From: Nonomuraea africana
GTDB taxonomy: Bacteria; Actinomycetota; Actinomycetes; Streptosporangiales; Streptosporangiaceae
Length of the DNA: 64,000 nucleotides
Direction of reading: 5' to 3'
Assembly (NCBI RefSeq): GCF_014873535.1
Contig: NZ_JADBEF010000001.1
Span: 8,990,001 to 9,054,000, forward strand
The notes below the pieces were generated by a model, which saw only the letters and a list, made by a program, of their open reading frames with translations, was not told the origin of the DNA and searched no databases. Positions 49,310 through 59,341 of the stretch are shown piece by piece. Numbering within the stretch: the first letter of the stretch is position 1; every line of letters begins with the position of its first letter. A program made the translations under genes and the position numbers.

Positions 49310-51898
49310 ATGCTGCGGGGGCGGGCGAAGGAGACGGCGACGATCGACGCCCTGCTCGCCGCCGCTCGCCAGGGCACGAGCGGGGCGCTGGTCGTCCGCG
49401 GTGAGGCGGGCATCGGCAAGACCGCGCTGCTCGACCACACCGCGAGCCGGGCGGACGGCATGCGCGTGCTGCGGACGACCGGTGTCGAGGCGGAGAGCGA
49501 GCTGCCCTACGCGGGGCTCAGCATGCTCGTCGGCGGCCTCCTCGACCGCCTCGACGATCTCCCGGTACGGCAGGCCGACGCGCTCAGGGGCGCGCTGGGG
49601 GTGGGGGAGGCCAACGGCGACACCTTCCTGATCGGCCTGGCGGTGCTCAGCCTGCTGGCCGAGGAGGCCCCGCTCCTGTGCCTGGTCGACGACGCCCAGT
49701 GGCTCGACACCGCCTCGGCCGACGCCCTGCTGTTCGCCGCGCGGCGGCTGCGGGCCGAGGGCGTGGTGATGATGTTCGCGGTCCGCGCGCCGTACGCGCC
49801 GGACTTCCCCGCGACCGGGCTGCCCGAGCTGCGCCTGGACGGCCTGGCCGACGAGGCGGCGGCCGCGCTGGTCGGCGACCTGGCGCCGCACGTGCGCGAG
49901 GAGGTGCTGGTCGAGGCGCACGGCAACCCGCTGGCGTTGCGGGTGCTGGCCGAAGCGCGCCGTGAGCAGGGCACCGGCATGCTGTCGATGGGGCTCGTGC
50001 CCGTGCAGCACAGGATCCTGCAGACCTTCGACGACAGGATCCGCGCGCTGCCGGCGGCGACGCGGACCGTGCTGCTGGTCGCGGCGGCCGACGACACCGG
50101 CGAGCCGGCCACCGTTCTGCGGGCCGCCGAGCGGTTGGGCGCGGGGCTACCCGACCTGGATCCGGCGGAGGCCGCCGGGTTGCTGCGGTTCGAAGGCGAG
50201 CGACTGGTCTTCGGCCACCCGCTGATGAGGAGCGCCGCCTACCAGGGGGCCACGGCGAGCCGCAGGATCGAGGCGCACCGCGCGCTCGCGGAGGTCCTCG
50301 ACGGCGACCGGCGTGCGTGGCACCTGGCAGCCGCGGCGACGGGCCCCGACGAGCAGGTCGCCGCAGCGTTGGAGAGCACGGCGCAGCGGGCCAGAGAGCG
50401 TGGCGGGTACGCGGCCGTGGCCGCCGCCTACGAACGTGCCGCCGCCCTCACCCCGGACCCGGGCGTGCGGGAGCGCCGGCGGCTCGCCGCGGCGCGCGCG
50501 GCCGCCGACGCGGGTCAGTTCGAGCGGGCCGGTCACCTGGTCGAGCAGGCCGGGAACTCGGCAGAGGCGGCCGCGCTCAGGGCGGTCATCGCCGACGGGC
50601 TCGGGCGGACCGAGGAAGCGCATGTGCTGCTGTTCGAGTCGGCCGCGACCGTCACGCCGGCGGAGCTGCCGCCCTTGTTGCGCAGCGCCGCGCGGGCGGC
50701 CTGGCGTGCCAACGACTTCGAGGCGCTCAAGCGGATCGCCGCCTGCGCGGCGGAGGGGTCGGACGTGCACCGGCTGGCCACGGCGGCGCTCGCCACCAAC
50801 CGGCTGGACGACGGCGGCATCGAGACGCTGAAGGAGTTGCTGGCCCGGCCGCCGGAGTCCGATGTGCAGGATCGCCTGCTGTTCGCCCGGTTGCACCTCG
50901 TCATCGGCGACATCGAGGGCGCGATGCGCCTGGCCGGGAGCCTGGAGCGGGAGTGCAGGGCCCGGGGCGCGCTCGGCGTGCTGCCGGCCGTACAGACGAT
51001 CCTGGCGCGGACCCTGCTCTTCACCGGCCGCTACACCGACGCGCGCGCCACTCTGGCCGATGGGCTGCAGATCGCCGCCGACACCTGCCAGCGCATGCCG
51101 CGCATCGAGCTGTCGGCGGCCCTGGCCGAGCTGGCCGCCATCGAAGGCGACGAGGAACGCTGCCGCGAGTTGACGGCCGAGGCGATCGAGCGAGACCTGG
51201 CCCCGAGCGCGGTGCACGCGGCCGTCGCGCTGAGCCTGCTCGACCTGGGCCTCGGACGTTACGAGGCGGCCCTGGACCGGATGGAGGCGGTGGTGTCCGG
51301 ATCGCGCCCCATGGGCGTCATGGGCCACCTGCCGATCCTGGTCGAGGCCGCGGTACGGCTGGGGCGGCCGCAACGCGCCGCTTCCGCGGTGCGGCTGTTC
51401 TCGGCGTGGGCCGATCGGGTCGGGCAGCCGTGGGCCGCGGCCATCGCGCTGCGCTGCCAGGCACTGCTCGCCGACGACATCGACACATTCGCGCAAGCCG
51501 TACAGATGCCGACTTACCCCTTCGACCAGGCGCGGACAGAGCTGCTGTACGGCGAGCGGCTGCGGCGGGACCGGCGGACCAGCGACGCGCGCAGACACCT
51601 GCGCGGCGCCGCCGAGACGTTCGAGCGGCTTGGCGCGCGTCCCTGGGCCGAGCGCGCCCGCGGCGAACTGCGCGCCACGGGGGAGACCCGCCTGGTGCGT
51701 GACCACGTGACCGACCTCGCTGACCGGCTCACACCGCAGGAACTCCAGAGCGTACGGCTGGCGGCCACCGGGCTGAGCAACCGGGAGATCGCCGAGCGGC
51801 TGTTCGTGAGCCCGCGCACTGTCGGCTACCACCTGTACAAGGCGTATCCCAAGCTGGGCGTCAAGACCAGGGCGGAGCTCGCCTCCCTGAGACTGTGA
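49310..51898 (+). CDS. LAL-type LuxR regulator with AAA ATPase domain
   Basis: Protein of 862 residues. N-terminal ATPase: Walker A VVRGEAGIGKTALLDH, Walker B LCLVDDAQWLD; a long TPR-like helical middle; C-terminal LuxR HTH LTPQELQSVRLAATGLSNREIAERLFVSPRTVGYHLYKAYPKLGVKTRAELASL. LAL regulators activate transcription on an effector or ATP signal. It starts ten bases after the NmrA-like stop, so it belongs to that operon and is the best candidate to bind the 24-bp inverted repeat, although such factors are often pathway activators elsewhere. Confidence 0.92.
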   Translation: MLRGRAKETATIDALLAAARQGTSGALVVRGEAGIGKTALLDHTASRADGMRVLRTTGVEAESELPYAGLSMLVGGLLDRLDDLPVRQADALRGALGVGEANGDTFLIGLAVLSLLAEEAPLLCLVDDAQWLDTASADALLFAARRLRAEGVVMMFAVRAPYAPDFPATGLPELRLDGLADEAAAALVGDLAPHVREEVLVEAHGNPLALRVLAEARREQGTGMLSMGLVPVQHRILQTFDDRIRALPAATRTVLLVAAADDTGEPATVLRAAERLGAGLPDLDPAEAAGLLRFEGERLVFGHPLMRSAAYQGATASRRIEAHRALAEVLDGDRRAWHLAAAATGPDEQVAAALESTAQRARERGGYAAVAAAYERAAALTPDPGVRERRRLAAARAAADAGQFERAGHLVEQAGNSAEAAALRAVIADGLGRTEEAHVLLFESAATVTPAELPPLLRSAARAAWRANDFEALKRIAACAAEGSDVHRLATAALATNRLDDGGIETLKELLARPPESDVQDRLLFARLHLVIGDIEGAMRLAGSLERECRARGALGVLPAVQTILARTLLFTGRYTDARATLADGLQIAADTCQRMPRIELSAALAELAAIEGDEERCRELTAEAIERDLAPSAVHAAVALSLLDLGLGRYEAALDRMEAVVSGSRPMGVMGHLPILVEAAVRLGRPQRAASAVRLFSAWADRVGQPWAAAIALRCQALLADDIDTFAQAVQMPTYPFDQARTELLYGERLRRDRRTSDARRHLRGAAETFERLGARPWAERARGELRATGETRLVRDHVTDLADRLTPQELQSVRLAATGLSNREIAERLFVSPRTVGYHLYKAYPKLGVKTRAELASLRL

Positions 51899-52094
51899 CG
51901 CATGCTGCGTTGACGTTGTTTTCTCCGCCGTTACCACCGGGACGCCACGCTGCGTCGCCATCGCAGACAACCGTTCGGGCGGCGCGCCGGCCTGACCGAG
52001 CTGGGCGGGACCCGGCCAGGCGAGCAGTCCGATGATGACCGAGCCGATGATGAGCGTCTTCCGCGCGGTCAACCGCCCACGTGCGCACACCTTC

Positions 52095-53141
52095 TCACGG
52101 CCGGATCTCGTAGACCACGTTGAACGGAGTCTGCGCGGCCCGTCGGAGTCGGGTGAAGCCGGCGTCTGTGATCACCTCGCGGATCGCCGCCTCACCGGCC
52201 TGCGCGCCCAACGCGTACCCGCCCGGCTGGGAGAGACCGTTGGGCACGCAGAGGAACGTGGAGGCGCTGTAGTACAGCCGCCCCACCGGGTTGAAGTTAT
52301 CCTCGACCTTGTCGGAGGCGAACGGCTCCACCAGAAGCCACGTGCCGTCCGGAGCCAGCGCTTCCCGCACCCGCCGGGCGGCCCCGAGCGGGTCGCCCAT
52401 GTCATGCAGGCAGTCGAACATCGTCACCAGGTCGTAGCCCGTCCCGGTGAAGGTCTGCGCGGTGGCCACCTCGAAGCTGACCCGGTCGGCGAGCCCGGAC
52501 TCCGCGGCCCCCTTGCGCGCCAGCGCGATCGAATCGGCGTGGTAGTCGGAGCCGACGACCGTGGTACGCGGGTACGCCTCGGCGAGGAGCAGCGACGACG
52601 AGCCGAGACCGCAGCCGACGTCGGCGACCCGAGCCCCGGCCGTGAGTTTCTCGTCGACCCCGTCCAACGCCGGGATCCAGCTCGGGATCAGCTCGGCCAC
52701 GTAGCCGGGCCGGAAGAACGCGTCGCACCCGACGAAAACGTCCTCGTCGTGCTCGTGCCAGCCGACGCCTGCACCGGTACGGAACGCCTCGGTGATTCGC
52801 GGTTCCGCGCGCAGCATTCCCAGAGCGATGAGGAACGCCGCCGGCACGTTGGGACCGTTAGGGTCGGCCAGGCAGAACGCCTGCTCCTCGGTCAGTGAGA
52901 ACCGGCCGGTCTCCGGTTCGTAGCTGACGTATCCACCGGCGGCCTGTCCGCGCAGCCACTCGGTGAGGTAGCGCGGGTGGCACCCGGTGCGCTCGGCGAA
53001 CTGCTCGGGCGTCGCGGGGCCCTCCGCGAGGGTGCGATAGAGGCCGAGCCGCTGGCCGATCACGACGGAGCCGGCGGCTTCGGTCGCTGCCAGGTCGGTC
53101 ACGAACCGGCCCAGGAACTCGTTCACCTTCTCGTGGTCCAT
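52095..53141 (-). CDS. SAM-dependent methyltransferase with N-terminal winged helix
   Basis: Protein of 348 residues. N-terminal helical/winged-helix region (LGLYRTLAEGPATPEQFAERTGCHPRYLTEWLRGQAAGGYV) as in Rv2258c-type methyltransferases, then the Rossmann domain with motif I VADVGCGLGSSSLLLAEAYP, VVGSDYHADSI, MFDCLHDMGDPLGAARRVREAL. The substrate is unknown. It is divergent from the SARP regulator, which may control it. Confidence 0.9.
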   Translation of the reverse strand: MDHEKVNEFLGRFVTDLAATEAAGSVVIGQRLGLYRTLAEGPATPEQFAERTGCHPRYLTEWLRGQAAGGYVSYEPETGRFSLTEEQAFCLADPNGPNVPAAFLIALGMLRAEPRITEAFRTGAGVGWHEHDEDVFVGCDAFFRPGYVAELIPSWIPALDGVDEKLTAGARVADVGCGLGSSSLLLAEAYPRTTVVGSDYHADSIALARKGAAESGLADRVSFEVATAQTFTGTGYDLVTMFDCLHDMGDPLGAARRVREALAPDGTWLLVEPFASDKVEDNFNPVGRLYYSASTFLCVPNGLSQPGGYALGAQAGEAAIREVITDAGFTRLRRAAQTPFNVVYEIRP

Positions 53142-53276
53142 CTCTGGTCTCCTTCCCTGTCGAACCGGCTGGTGCCGGTCACAACAAGGGTCGGCCCGCT
53201 GCCTTTCACGGCCCTCGCACGGGCTATCGTCGTGCTAACAGGCCTCGTCACAGGCGTGATGGACACGGGGGATGCC

Positions 53277-56135
53277 ATGGCAGTCGGGCGCCTGCCGCCG
53301 CCGGTCCGGGTGGAGGTGCTCGGGCCCCTGCGGCTCCTTGTCGACGGCGCCCCGGTGGACGTGTCCGGCCCGAAGCGGCGTGCGGTGCTCGCGCTGCTCG
53401 CGCTCGCCGAGGGCCGGACCGTAACGGTTGATCACCTCGTGGACGCGCTCTGGCCGTCGGAGGTACCCGAATCAGGGCGTCAAGCCCTGCACAACCACGT
53501 GTCCCGGCTGCGTGGGCACCTCGGTCCGGCGGCCGCCCGGCTCGAGACGCGGCATGACGGCTATCGGCTTGCGCTCGAGCGCGACGAACTGGACGTGGCA
53601 CAGGCGAGAGCATTGCTCGCAACGGCGCGTACGACGGCGCAGCGGGACCCGGCCGGCGCGCTCTCCCTGCTGCAGGAGGCACACGGGCTGTGGCGAGGAC
53701 CGGTTCTCGCCGACCTCTCCGACATCGTGCCGATCGCCACCGCGGTCGAGGAGTACGCTCAGCTGCGCCGCGAGGTGACCGACGCGCTGATCGCCGATGC
53801 CATCGCCGCAGGACAGGCTGATGAGATCCTGGGTCTCGCCGCCGCGTCGTCGGCCGCCGACCCACTGCGGGAGCCCGCCGTCCTCCTGCTCATGCGGGCG
53901 CTGGCGGCGACCGGGCAGGCGCCGGAGGCCCTGCGCATCGGACGGGAGTATCGGCGCCGGCTGGTCGAGGAGACCGGCCTCGATCCATCACCTGCGCTGG
54001 ACGAGCTCGAGCGTGAGATCGTCGGCGGCGTCGCCGGTTCGGCGCCCAGCAGACTCGAGGTGCCCGCCCGGCCGACCACGCGACTGATCGGCCGCGAGTC
54101 TCAGGTCGCGGCCCTGCATCGGCTGCTGGCGGCCGAGCGCCTGGTCACGCTCGTCGGGCCGGGCGGCGTCGGCAAGACCCGGGTCGCCCTGGAGGTCGCG
54201 CTCCAGAGCGGCACGGCGAGGGTGCTGCTGCTCGCACCGGTCACCGATCCCGCCGCCATCCCGCACGCCCTGGCGGCGGCCATGAACCTGAAGGTCGACC
54301 AGGGTGACGTGCTGTCCGCTTGCGTCGCCCTGCTGGGCGACCACCCCGGCCTGTTGTTGATCGACAACTGTGAGCATCTGCTCGACGGCGTCCGGGACAC
54401 GGTAGACGTGATCCTCTCCTCGTGTCCCAGAATCTCCTTGCTGGCCACCAGCCGCGAACCTCTCGGCCTGGCGGCCGAGTATGTCTCACGGCTGGCGCCG
54501 CTTCCGCTGCCCCGCCCCGATCAGGATCCTTCGCGGGCTCCGTCCGTGGCGCTGTTCGTGGACCGGGCCCGCCGGGTTCGCCCCGGTCCACCACCGACGC
54601 CGGCGGAGCTGTGTACGGTCGCCGACATCGTGCACCGGCTCGACGGGATGCCGCTGGCCATCGAACTGGCAGCGGGCCGGCTGTCCACGCTGTCCCTCGC
54701 TGACCTGCGTGACCGCCTCGACCGCTCGCTCGACCTGCTCGGCGGTGGCAGGCCCAGCGCGGATTTCCGGCACCGGACACTGCGCGCGACCATCGAATGG
54801 TCGTATCAGCTCCTCACCGAGGACGAACGGCGACTTTTCCGGCATCTGTCGGTTTTCCCTGACGGTGTCGACCTCGACACCGCCGAGCGGCTCGCCGCCG
54901 ACCTGGGCCTGGAGAGTGATCCAGGAAGCGCTCTGGCCCGCCTCGTCGACGCCTCCATGATCGACGCCTCCTTCCAGGGGACCACCAGGTACCGCATGCT
55001 GGAGACGCTGCGGGCATTCGGGCTGGACCGGCTTGCGGCGGCCGGCGAGGAGAAGGCCGCCATCGAGCGCATGGCGCGGTGGGCTGTCGAGCTGACCTCA
55101 TGGATCGACGCCACCATGACCACCGAGCGGGAGCCCGAGGCGGACGCCGTCCTGCGTCGCGAGCTGCCGAACCTGCGGGCCGCGTGGCGGCTGGTTCGCA
55201 GCCAGGGTTCTCTGGACGATGCCGCGGCGATGGTCGTCGCGCTGTTCGACACGGTCGCCTACCGCGACCTCGTCGAGGTTCGGGACTGGGCCGAGGAACT
55301 GGCCGGCGACCAGGCGCTCGCCACCCACCCGCGGGCCGGCGCCGTACTCGGAACCGCGGCGGAAGCCGCCTACCACCGTGGCGACTACCGCCAGGCCGAC
55401 CGGCTCGCCAGCGCCGGGCTGGAGAAGGCGACCGACAACGTCGGGTCGTGGCACTGCCTGATGGTGCTTTCGGTGGCCGACCTGGCTCGCGGCGCCTACG
55501 ACGACGTGGTCGAGCATTCCCTCGCCGCAGCCGTTCTCGCCGGCCCGCACCGGGAGAACCTGGGGATCGCCGCCCTCACGACCGCCTACGCGGGCGATCT
55601 GGTGGCGGCGCGAAGACTGAACGAGCGGGGGCTGGCCGCCGCGGTGTCCCCCACGATGCTCTCGTGGGGCGCCTACGTCGCCGGGGAGATCGAGAGTCTC
55701 GCGGGCCACAGCGAGGTGGCCGAGCGGCATTACGTCCGTGCCATCGACCTGGCCCGCACCTCGGGCGCGACCTTTCTCGTCGGCGTCGCGACCGTCGGGC
55801 TCCTGTCGGTGCGCGCCTCCACGGGCCGAGTCCACGAGGCGCTGGGTGGCTACCGCGACGTGATCGAATACTTCGCCCGCAACGGCAACTGGACTCACCT
55901 GTGGGTCACCCTGCGCAACCTCGCCGATCTGCTGCGCCGGCTCGGCGACGACGAGCCTGCGGCGCTGATCGACGCCGCGGCCGGCCAGGCTCCCGACGCG
56001 CCGGCCGTAGAACGCTCCCACGACACCGGACGCCCCGCGCGCACCGTCGCCGCTCCGGCGACGCCGGTCCCCGGCCGCGTCGCCGTGCTCGAGATGGCTC
56101 GGCAGGCGATCGAGCGGAACCTCACTCGATCATGA
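53277..56135 (+). CDS. SARP/AfsR-type regulator (BTAD + NB-ARC + TPR)
   Basis: About 952 residues. An OmpR-like DNA-binding domain (VEVLGPLRLLVDGAPVDVSGPKRRAVLALLAL) and a bacterial transcriptional activator domain (about 90-250; ARALLATARTTAQRDPAGAL, GLDPSPALDELE) precede NB-ARC (LVTLVGPGGVGKTRVALEVAL, LLIDNCEHLLDGV, ISLLATSREPLGL) and C-terminal helical repeats. Such proteins activate secondary-metabolism or stress genes. ATG 53277 with GGGGGA is preferred over 53259. Transcribed away from the methyltransferase and toward the PIG-L gene, with a 14-base 3' overlap. Confidence 0.92.
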   Translation: MAVGRLPPPVRVEVLGPLRLLVDGAPVDVSGPKRRAVLALLALAEGRTVTVDHLVDALWPSEVPESGRQALHNHVSRLRGHLGPAAARLETRHDGYRLALERDELDVAQARALLATARTTAQRDPAGALSLLQEAHGLWRGPVLADLSDIVPIATAVEEYAQLRREVTDALIADAIAAGQADEILGLAAASSAADPLREPAVLLLMRALAATGQAPEALRIGREYRRRLVEETGLDPSPALDELEREIVGGVAGSAPSRLEVPARPTTRLIGRESQVAALHRLLAAERLVTLVGPGGVGKTRVALEVALQSGTARVLLLAPVTDPAAIPHALAAAMNLKVDQGDVLSACVALLGDHPGLLLIDNCEHLLDGVRDTVDVILSSCPRISLLATSREPLGLAAEYVSRLAPLPLPRPDQDPSRAPSVALFVDRARRVRPGPPPTPAELCTVADIVHRLDGMPLAIELAAGRLSTLSLADLRDRLDRSLDLLGGGRPSADFRHRTLRATIEWSYQLLTEDERRLFRHLSVFPDGVDLDTAERLAADLGLESDPGSALARLVDASMIDASFQGTTRYRMLETLRAFGLDRLAAAGEEKAAIERMARWAVELTSWIDATMTTEREPEADAVLRRELPNLRAAWRLVRSQGSLDDAAAMVVALFDTVAYRDLVEVRDWAEELAGDQALATHPRAGAVLGTAAEAAYHRGDYRQADRLASAGLEKATDNVGSWHCLMVLSVADLARGAYDDVVEHSLAAAVLAGPHRENLGIAALTTAYAGDLVAARRLNERGLAAAVSPTMLSWGAYVAGEIESLAGHSEVAERHYVRAIDLARTSGATFLVGVATVGLLSVRASTGRVHEALGGYRDVIEYFARNGNWTHLWVTLRNLADLLRRLGDDEPAALIDAAAGQAPDAPAVERSHDTGRPARTVAAPATPVPGRVAVLEMARQAIERNLTRS

Positions 56136-56865
56136 CAGCCGTGGAGGGCGGCTCGACGAACGACTCGTCGCCGATCCATGCCGTGAAACAGTCGACGCCC
56201 ATGCCGGCGATGAGCTCGCCCGTCTGAGTCTCCTGCGCCGCCAGGGCACGGACCTTCCGGGCCGCCGTCTCCGCGTCCAGCACGAGGTCGACCGCCAGGC
56301 GATGGGCCGGTGTCATGATCGGGTATCCCGGCGGGAAGATGCCCAAGCTCTCGTTGAGCGCGCTCCAGCGCGGTGCCCGCCGCTCCGCGAACGTGGCATA
56401 CAGCAGCCGCGCCCCGGATGGGGCGGCGCTGCCGAACGCCGCGGTGGTCCAGGCCGAGACCGCCTGATGGTCCGGGTGACCGGTGATGCCGTCCGGGCCG
56501 AAGGTGAGCACGGTGTCAGGCCGGACCCGGTCGATGGCGTCGCACAGCCGCGCGACCGCGTCGGACCTGCGGACCTCCGCGCACTGCCCGTCCCGGTAGC
56601 CGAGCCAGTGATGCTCGTCGATCCCGAGGATCTCCAGGCAGCGCGCCAGCTCGCGGGTGCGCGCCGCGGCAAGCCGATGCGGCGGCCACTCCACCGGGTC
56701 GCCCGTGCCGAGCTCGCCGCAGGTCGCGGTCACGCACACCACCCGCGATCCGCTGTCGCGAGCCATCGCCATCAAACCGCCGGACAGGTAGGCCTCGTCG
56801 TCCGGGTGCGCCCAGATCCCCAGGATGGTGCCCAGCTCAGCGACGTCACGTGCGCACTCGATCAT
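56122..56865 (-). CDS. PIG-L family deacetylase (LmbE/MshB-like)
   Basis: Protein of 247 residues. The zinc motif A19-HPDDE24 (WAHPDDEAYLSGGLMAMA) and the later GITGHPDHQAVSAW give the metal-binding set of N-acetylglucosaminyl deacetylases (MshB of mycothiol, or detoxification homologues such as Mca). The tail, QTGELIAGMGVDCFTAWIGDESFV, resembles LmbE-like proteins. The start overlaps the MFS stop (ATGA), so it is the second gene of that operon. Confidence 0.9.
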   Translation of the reverse strand: MIECARDVAELGTILGIWAHPDDEAYLSGGLMAMARDSGSRVVCVTATCGELGTGDPVEWPPHRLAAARTRELARCLEILGIDEHHWLGYRDGQCAEVRRSDAVARLCDAIDRVRPDTVLTFGPDGITGHPDHQAVSAWTTAAFGSAAPSGARLLYATFAERRAPRWSALNESLGIFPPGYPIMTPAHRLAVDLVLDAETAARKVRALAAQETQTGELIAGMGVDCFTAWIGDESFVEPPSTAVMIE

Positions 56866-58078
56866 GCCCGGACCTCCCTGGTGAGGATGCCGTGTACGGC
56901 CAGGCCGGCGCCACAGCAAGCGACGGCGATCATCCAGAGCCGGCCGGCTCCGGCGGTGTCGACCACAAGACCACCGAACAGCGCACCGGCCGCGGACCCG
57001 AGGTGGATCGCGGAGCTGTTCAAGGCGAGCAGCAAGGGCGCCGACCCCGCCCCCAGGCCGATCAGGCGGTGCTGCTGTGCGGGAACGAACCCCCAGGCCG
57101 CGACCCCCCACCCGACCATGACCGCCAGCGCCCCGGCCACCGTCGCCGCGACGTGCGGGAGCGCCGCGAAAGCCACAGTCAGCAGGGCCACAGCCGGCAA
57201 GACCACCCGGCGAGGGCCGCTCCGGTCGGCCGCAGTCCCGCCCCACCAGGTGCCCAGCACGCCTCCGATGCCGAACGCCCCGATGAACAGCCCCAGCCCG
57301 AACGGCCCGGCCGCGGCCGCCACCAGCAAGGGAAGGTAGGTGTACATGCTGTACGAGGCGGTCATCACCAGGAACGTCACGCCGAGCACGCCCACGACGG
57401 CCGGGACCGCATCGGGCGCAGGCGCTCGAACACCGTCGCGCGGACCAGCGGGCCCGACCCGACGCGGGTGAGCAGCAGACCGATGACGGTGGCCACCGCG
57501 AGCACGGCGACCAGCCCGAACGCCGCCCGCCACGAGAGCATCGACGCCAGCAGCACGCCCAGCGGAGCGCCCAGCACCATGGCGGTCGCCGCACCCCCCA
57601 AGATCACGCTCAGCGCCCGCCCGCGGTGGCTCACCGGCACGGCCGCGACGGCCGCCGCGCCGGCGGCCGGCACATAGACCGACGCGGCAAGCGCTCCCAG
57701 CACCCGGGCGGCGAGGAGCGCGGGAAGCGTCGGCGCCACCGCCGACAGCACGCTCGTCATCCCGAACAGCACCGCAGAGCCGATCAGCACCCGTCGCAGT
57801 GGCCACGACCCGAGCAGAGCGCTGAGCAGCACCGCGCCAATCGCATACGCCAGCGCGAACACCGTCACCGTCAACCCCGCGGCGCCGACGGTGACACCGA
57901 GGTCACGTGCGATCCCGGTGAGTATCCCGGCCACGACGAACATGTCGGTACCGATCGCGAACGCGCCGATCCCGAGGGCCGCAACCGAGAGCCACCTGCG
58001 CCGGTCCCGTTCGGGCACGGGAGCTGTCCGGTCGAGCACCGCTGTGCTGACCACGTCATCGTCCATCTCGTCCTCCAC
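56862..58078 (-). pseudogene. MFS (Cmx/AraJ-like) transporter split by a frameshift
   Basis: The first part (58078 to about 57410; LSVAALGIGAFAIGTDMFVVAGILTG, LLSALLGSWPLRRVL) and the second part (to 56862; GVLGVTFLVMTASYSMYTYLP, VAAWGFVPAQQHRLI) together make one 12-helix exporter of about 405 residues. A one-base shift near 57400-57425 separates them. It may be a true inactivation or an assembly error. The 3' end overlaps the PIG-L start. Substrate unknown (family includes chloramphenicol and sugar exporters). Confidence 0.8.
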
Positions 58079-58134
58079 GTTCGTCGCAATCCGATCGTCG
58101 GAGCACGGACTCGCAGCGCACTACCGCGGCGCTG

Positions 58135-58521
58135 TCATCGCCGCCGACACGTCCACGGCCCGCCGGCGGCGAGGAGGGAAGCGCGGGTCGCGCAGAGCTT
58201 CCTGTCCAGGGTCGGCCCCGCATGGGCGTCCGCCACTGTTACGACCACCCGGGCGCTCGGTGCGGGAAACAAGTCAGCGTCCGGATCGAACCGGCAGCTG
58301 TCCTCACGCTCGATCGCTGTGACCGAGCCCGGGGGAAGCAGCCGGGGCCGCAAGCGGGTCACTTCCCTCTCCAGCACAGGACGCTGCAGCGCCACCCATA
58401 TCCTGCACTCCGCCAGCTCCACCGCAGCGGCCTCGTAGCTCGGGATCGGAGAGAACAGCACCGCGACACCTAAGGCCGTGGCCGCCACGACCGCTACTGC
58501 CCTCTTTTTGATCATGTCCAT
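58135..58521 (-). CDS. Small exported or membrane-anchored hypothetical protein
   Basis: Protein of 128 residues. Signal-like N terminus MIKKRAVAVVAATALGVAVLFSPIP, then a soluble part with three cysteines (AECRIWVALQRPVLEREVTRL, DSCRFDPDADLF, KLCATRASLL). No family recognised. It lies just upstream of the MFS gene on the same strand. Confidence 0.6.
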   Translation of the reverse strand: MDMIKKRAVAVVAATALGVAVLFSPIPSYEAAAVELAECRIWVALQRPVLEREVTRLRPRLLPPGSVTAIEREDSCRFDPDADLFPAPSARVVVTVADAHAGPTLDRKLCATRASLLAAGGPWTCRRR

Positions 58522-58617
58522 GGGCCAGCCTGCCACCCTCTCTGGAGGCTGACAGGCGCTAGGCGACGTAATGACCCCGGACAGGCCGTGATGAGGCCGG
58601 GCGGCGGAGCAGCGTGA

Positions 58618-59240
58618 TCAAGCAGCCGTCGGGCGGCAGAGCGGGCTGGCCGACAAGGGTAGCGAGAGCGAGCGGCGCACCGCGTACAGGTAGGAGATCA
58701 TCGCGCCGACGGCGAGCGCGGTGAGTGAGGGGACATGCCAGACGGGCCGAATCTCGGCCGCCAACCCCATGTCCGGCCCTACCAGTCCCAGTGGGCCCGC
58801 GGCCACGAGAACCGTCAGCCCCAGCACGTTGAGCGGGGTCCTCGTCCAGTGTCGCGGGACGTGCCGTAACCGAGGTGAACCAGAGGTCGAACGAGCACAC
58901 CGCGAGGTAGGCGGCGTACCAGGCCGGCTGCAGGAACAGCAGGCGGGCCACGCGCGGCGAGGGCGCGACCGCCAGGCCGTGGGCCAGCCTCAGCACCCCC
59001 CAGACCTGCGCGATCGCCGCCGCTGCCAGAACCGCGGTGAGCGTGGGAGGGCTCCAGCCCAGATTGAACGCCTCGGGCTCGACGTGACGGCCCGTGTAGG
59101 CATCGGGTTCGAGCCACATCAGGGAGTTCGCCGGGTTGGCGTCGCCCACGAGATACAGGCCGAGCAGGTAGGGCGGCGTCAGCAGGCCCGCCACGAGCAG
59201 CACGCGGGCGGTGGGCCGGGCCGCCGCCAGGTGCCATCCC
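58618..59240 (-). pseudogene. Truncated and frameshifted membrane protein
   Basis: From about 59240 the minus strand encodes LGWHLAAARPTARVLLVAGL then PPYLLGLYLVGDANPANSLMW, ARLLFLQPAWYAAYLAVCSF; near 58860 the frame shifts and continues LNVLGLTVLVAAGPLGLVGPDMG and ISYLYAVRRSLSL. There is no start at the left end, where crossing inverted repeats begin. A polytopic membrane protein that cannot be made. Family unknown. Confidence 0.6.
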
Positions 59241-59251
59241 AGGCACTCACA

Positions 59252-59338
59252 CCTTCACGCTGTTGCCCGCGCGGGCAGCTACCTCACTGGCGTCTACGCC
59301 ATGGGCGTGAAGGATGGCGACCGGCTCGCGCGGGCAAC
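59252..59338. repeat. Two crossing inverted repeats (A-B-A'-B')
   Basis: CCTTCACGC (59252-59260) pairs with GCGTGAAGG (59305-59313), and GTTGCCCGCGCG (59262-59273) pairs with CGCGCGGGCAAC (59327-59338). Both are perfect. The order A-B-A'-B' is not nested, so both stems form at once only as a pseudoknot. It lies immediately downstream of the LAL gene. Confidence 0.6.
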
Positions 59339-59341
59339 GGG

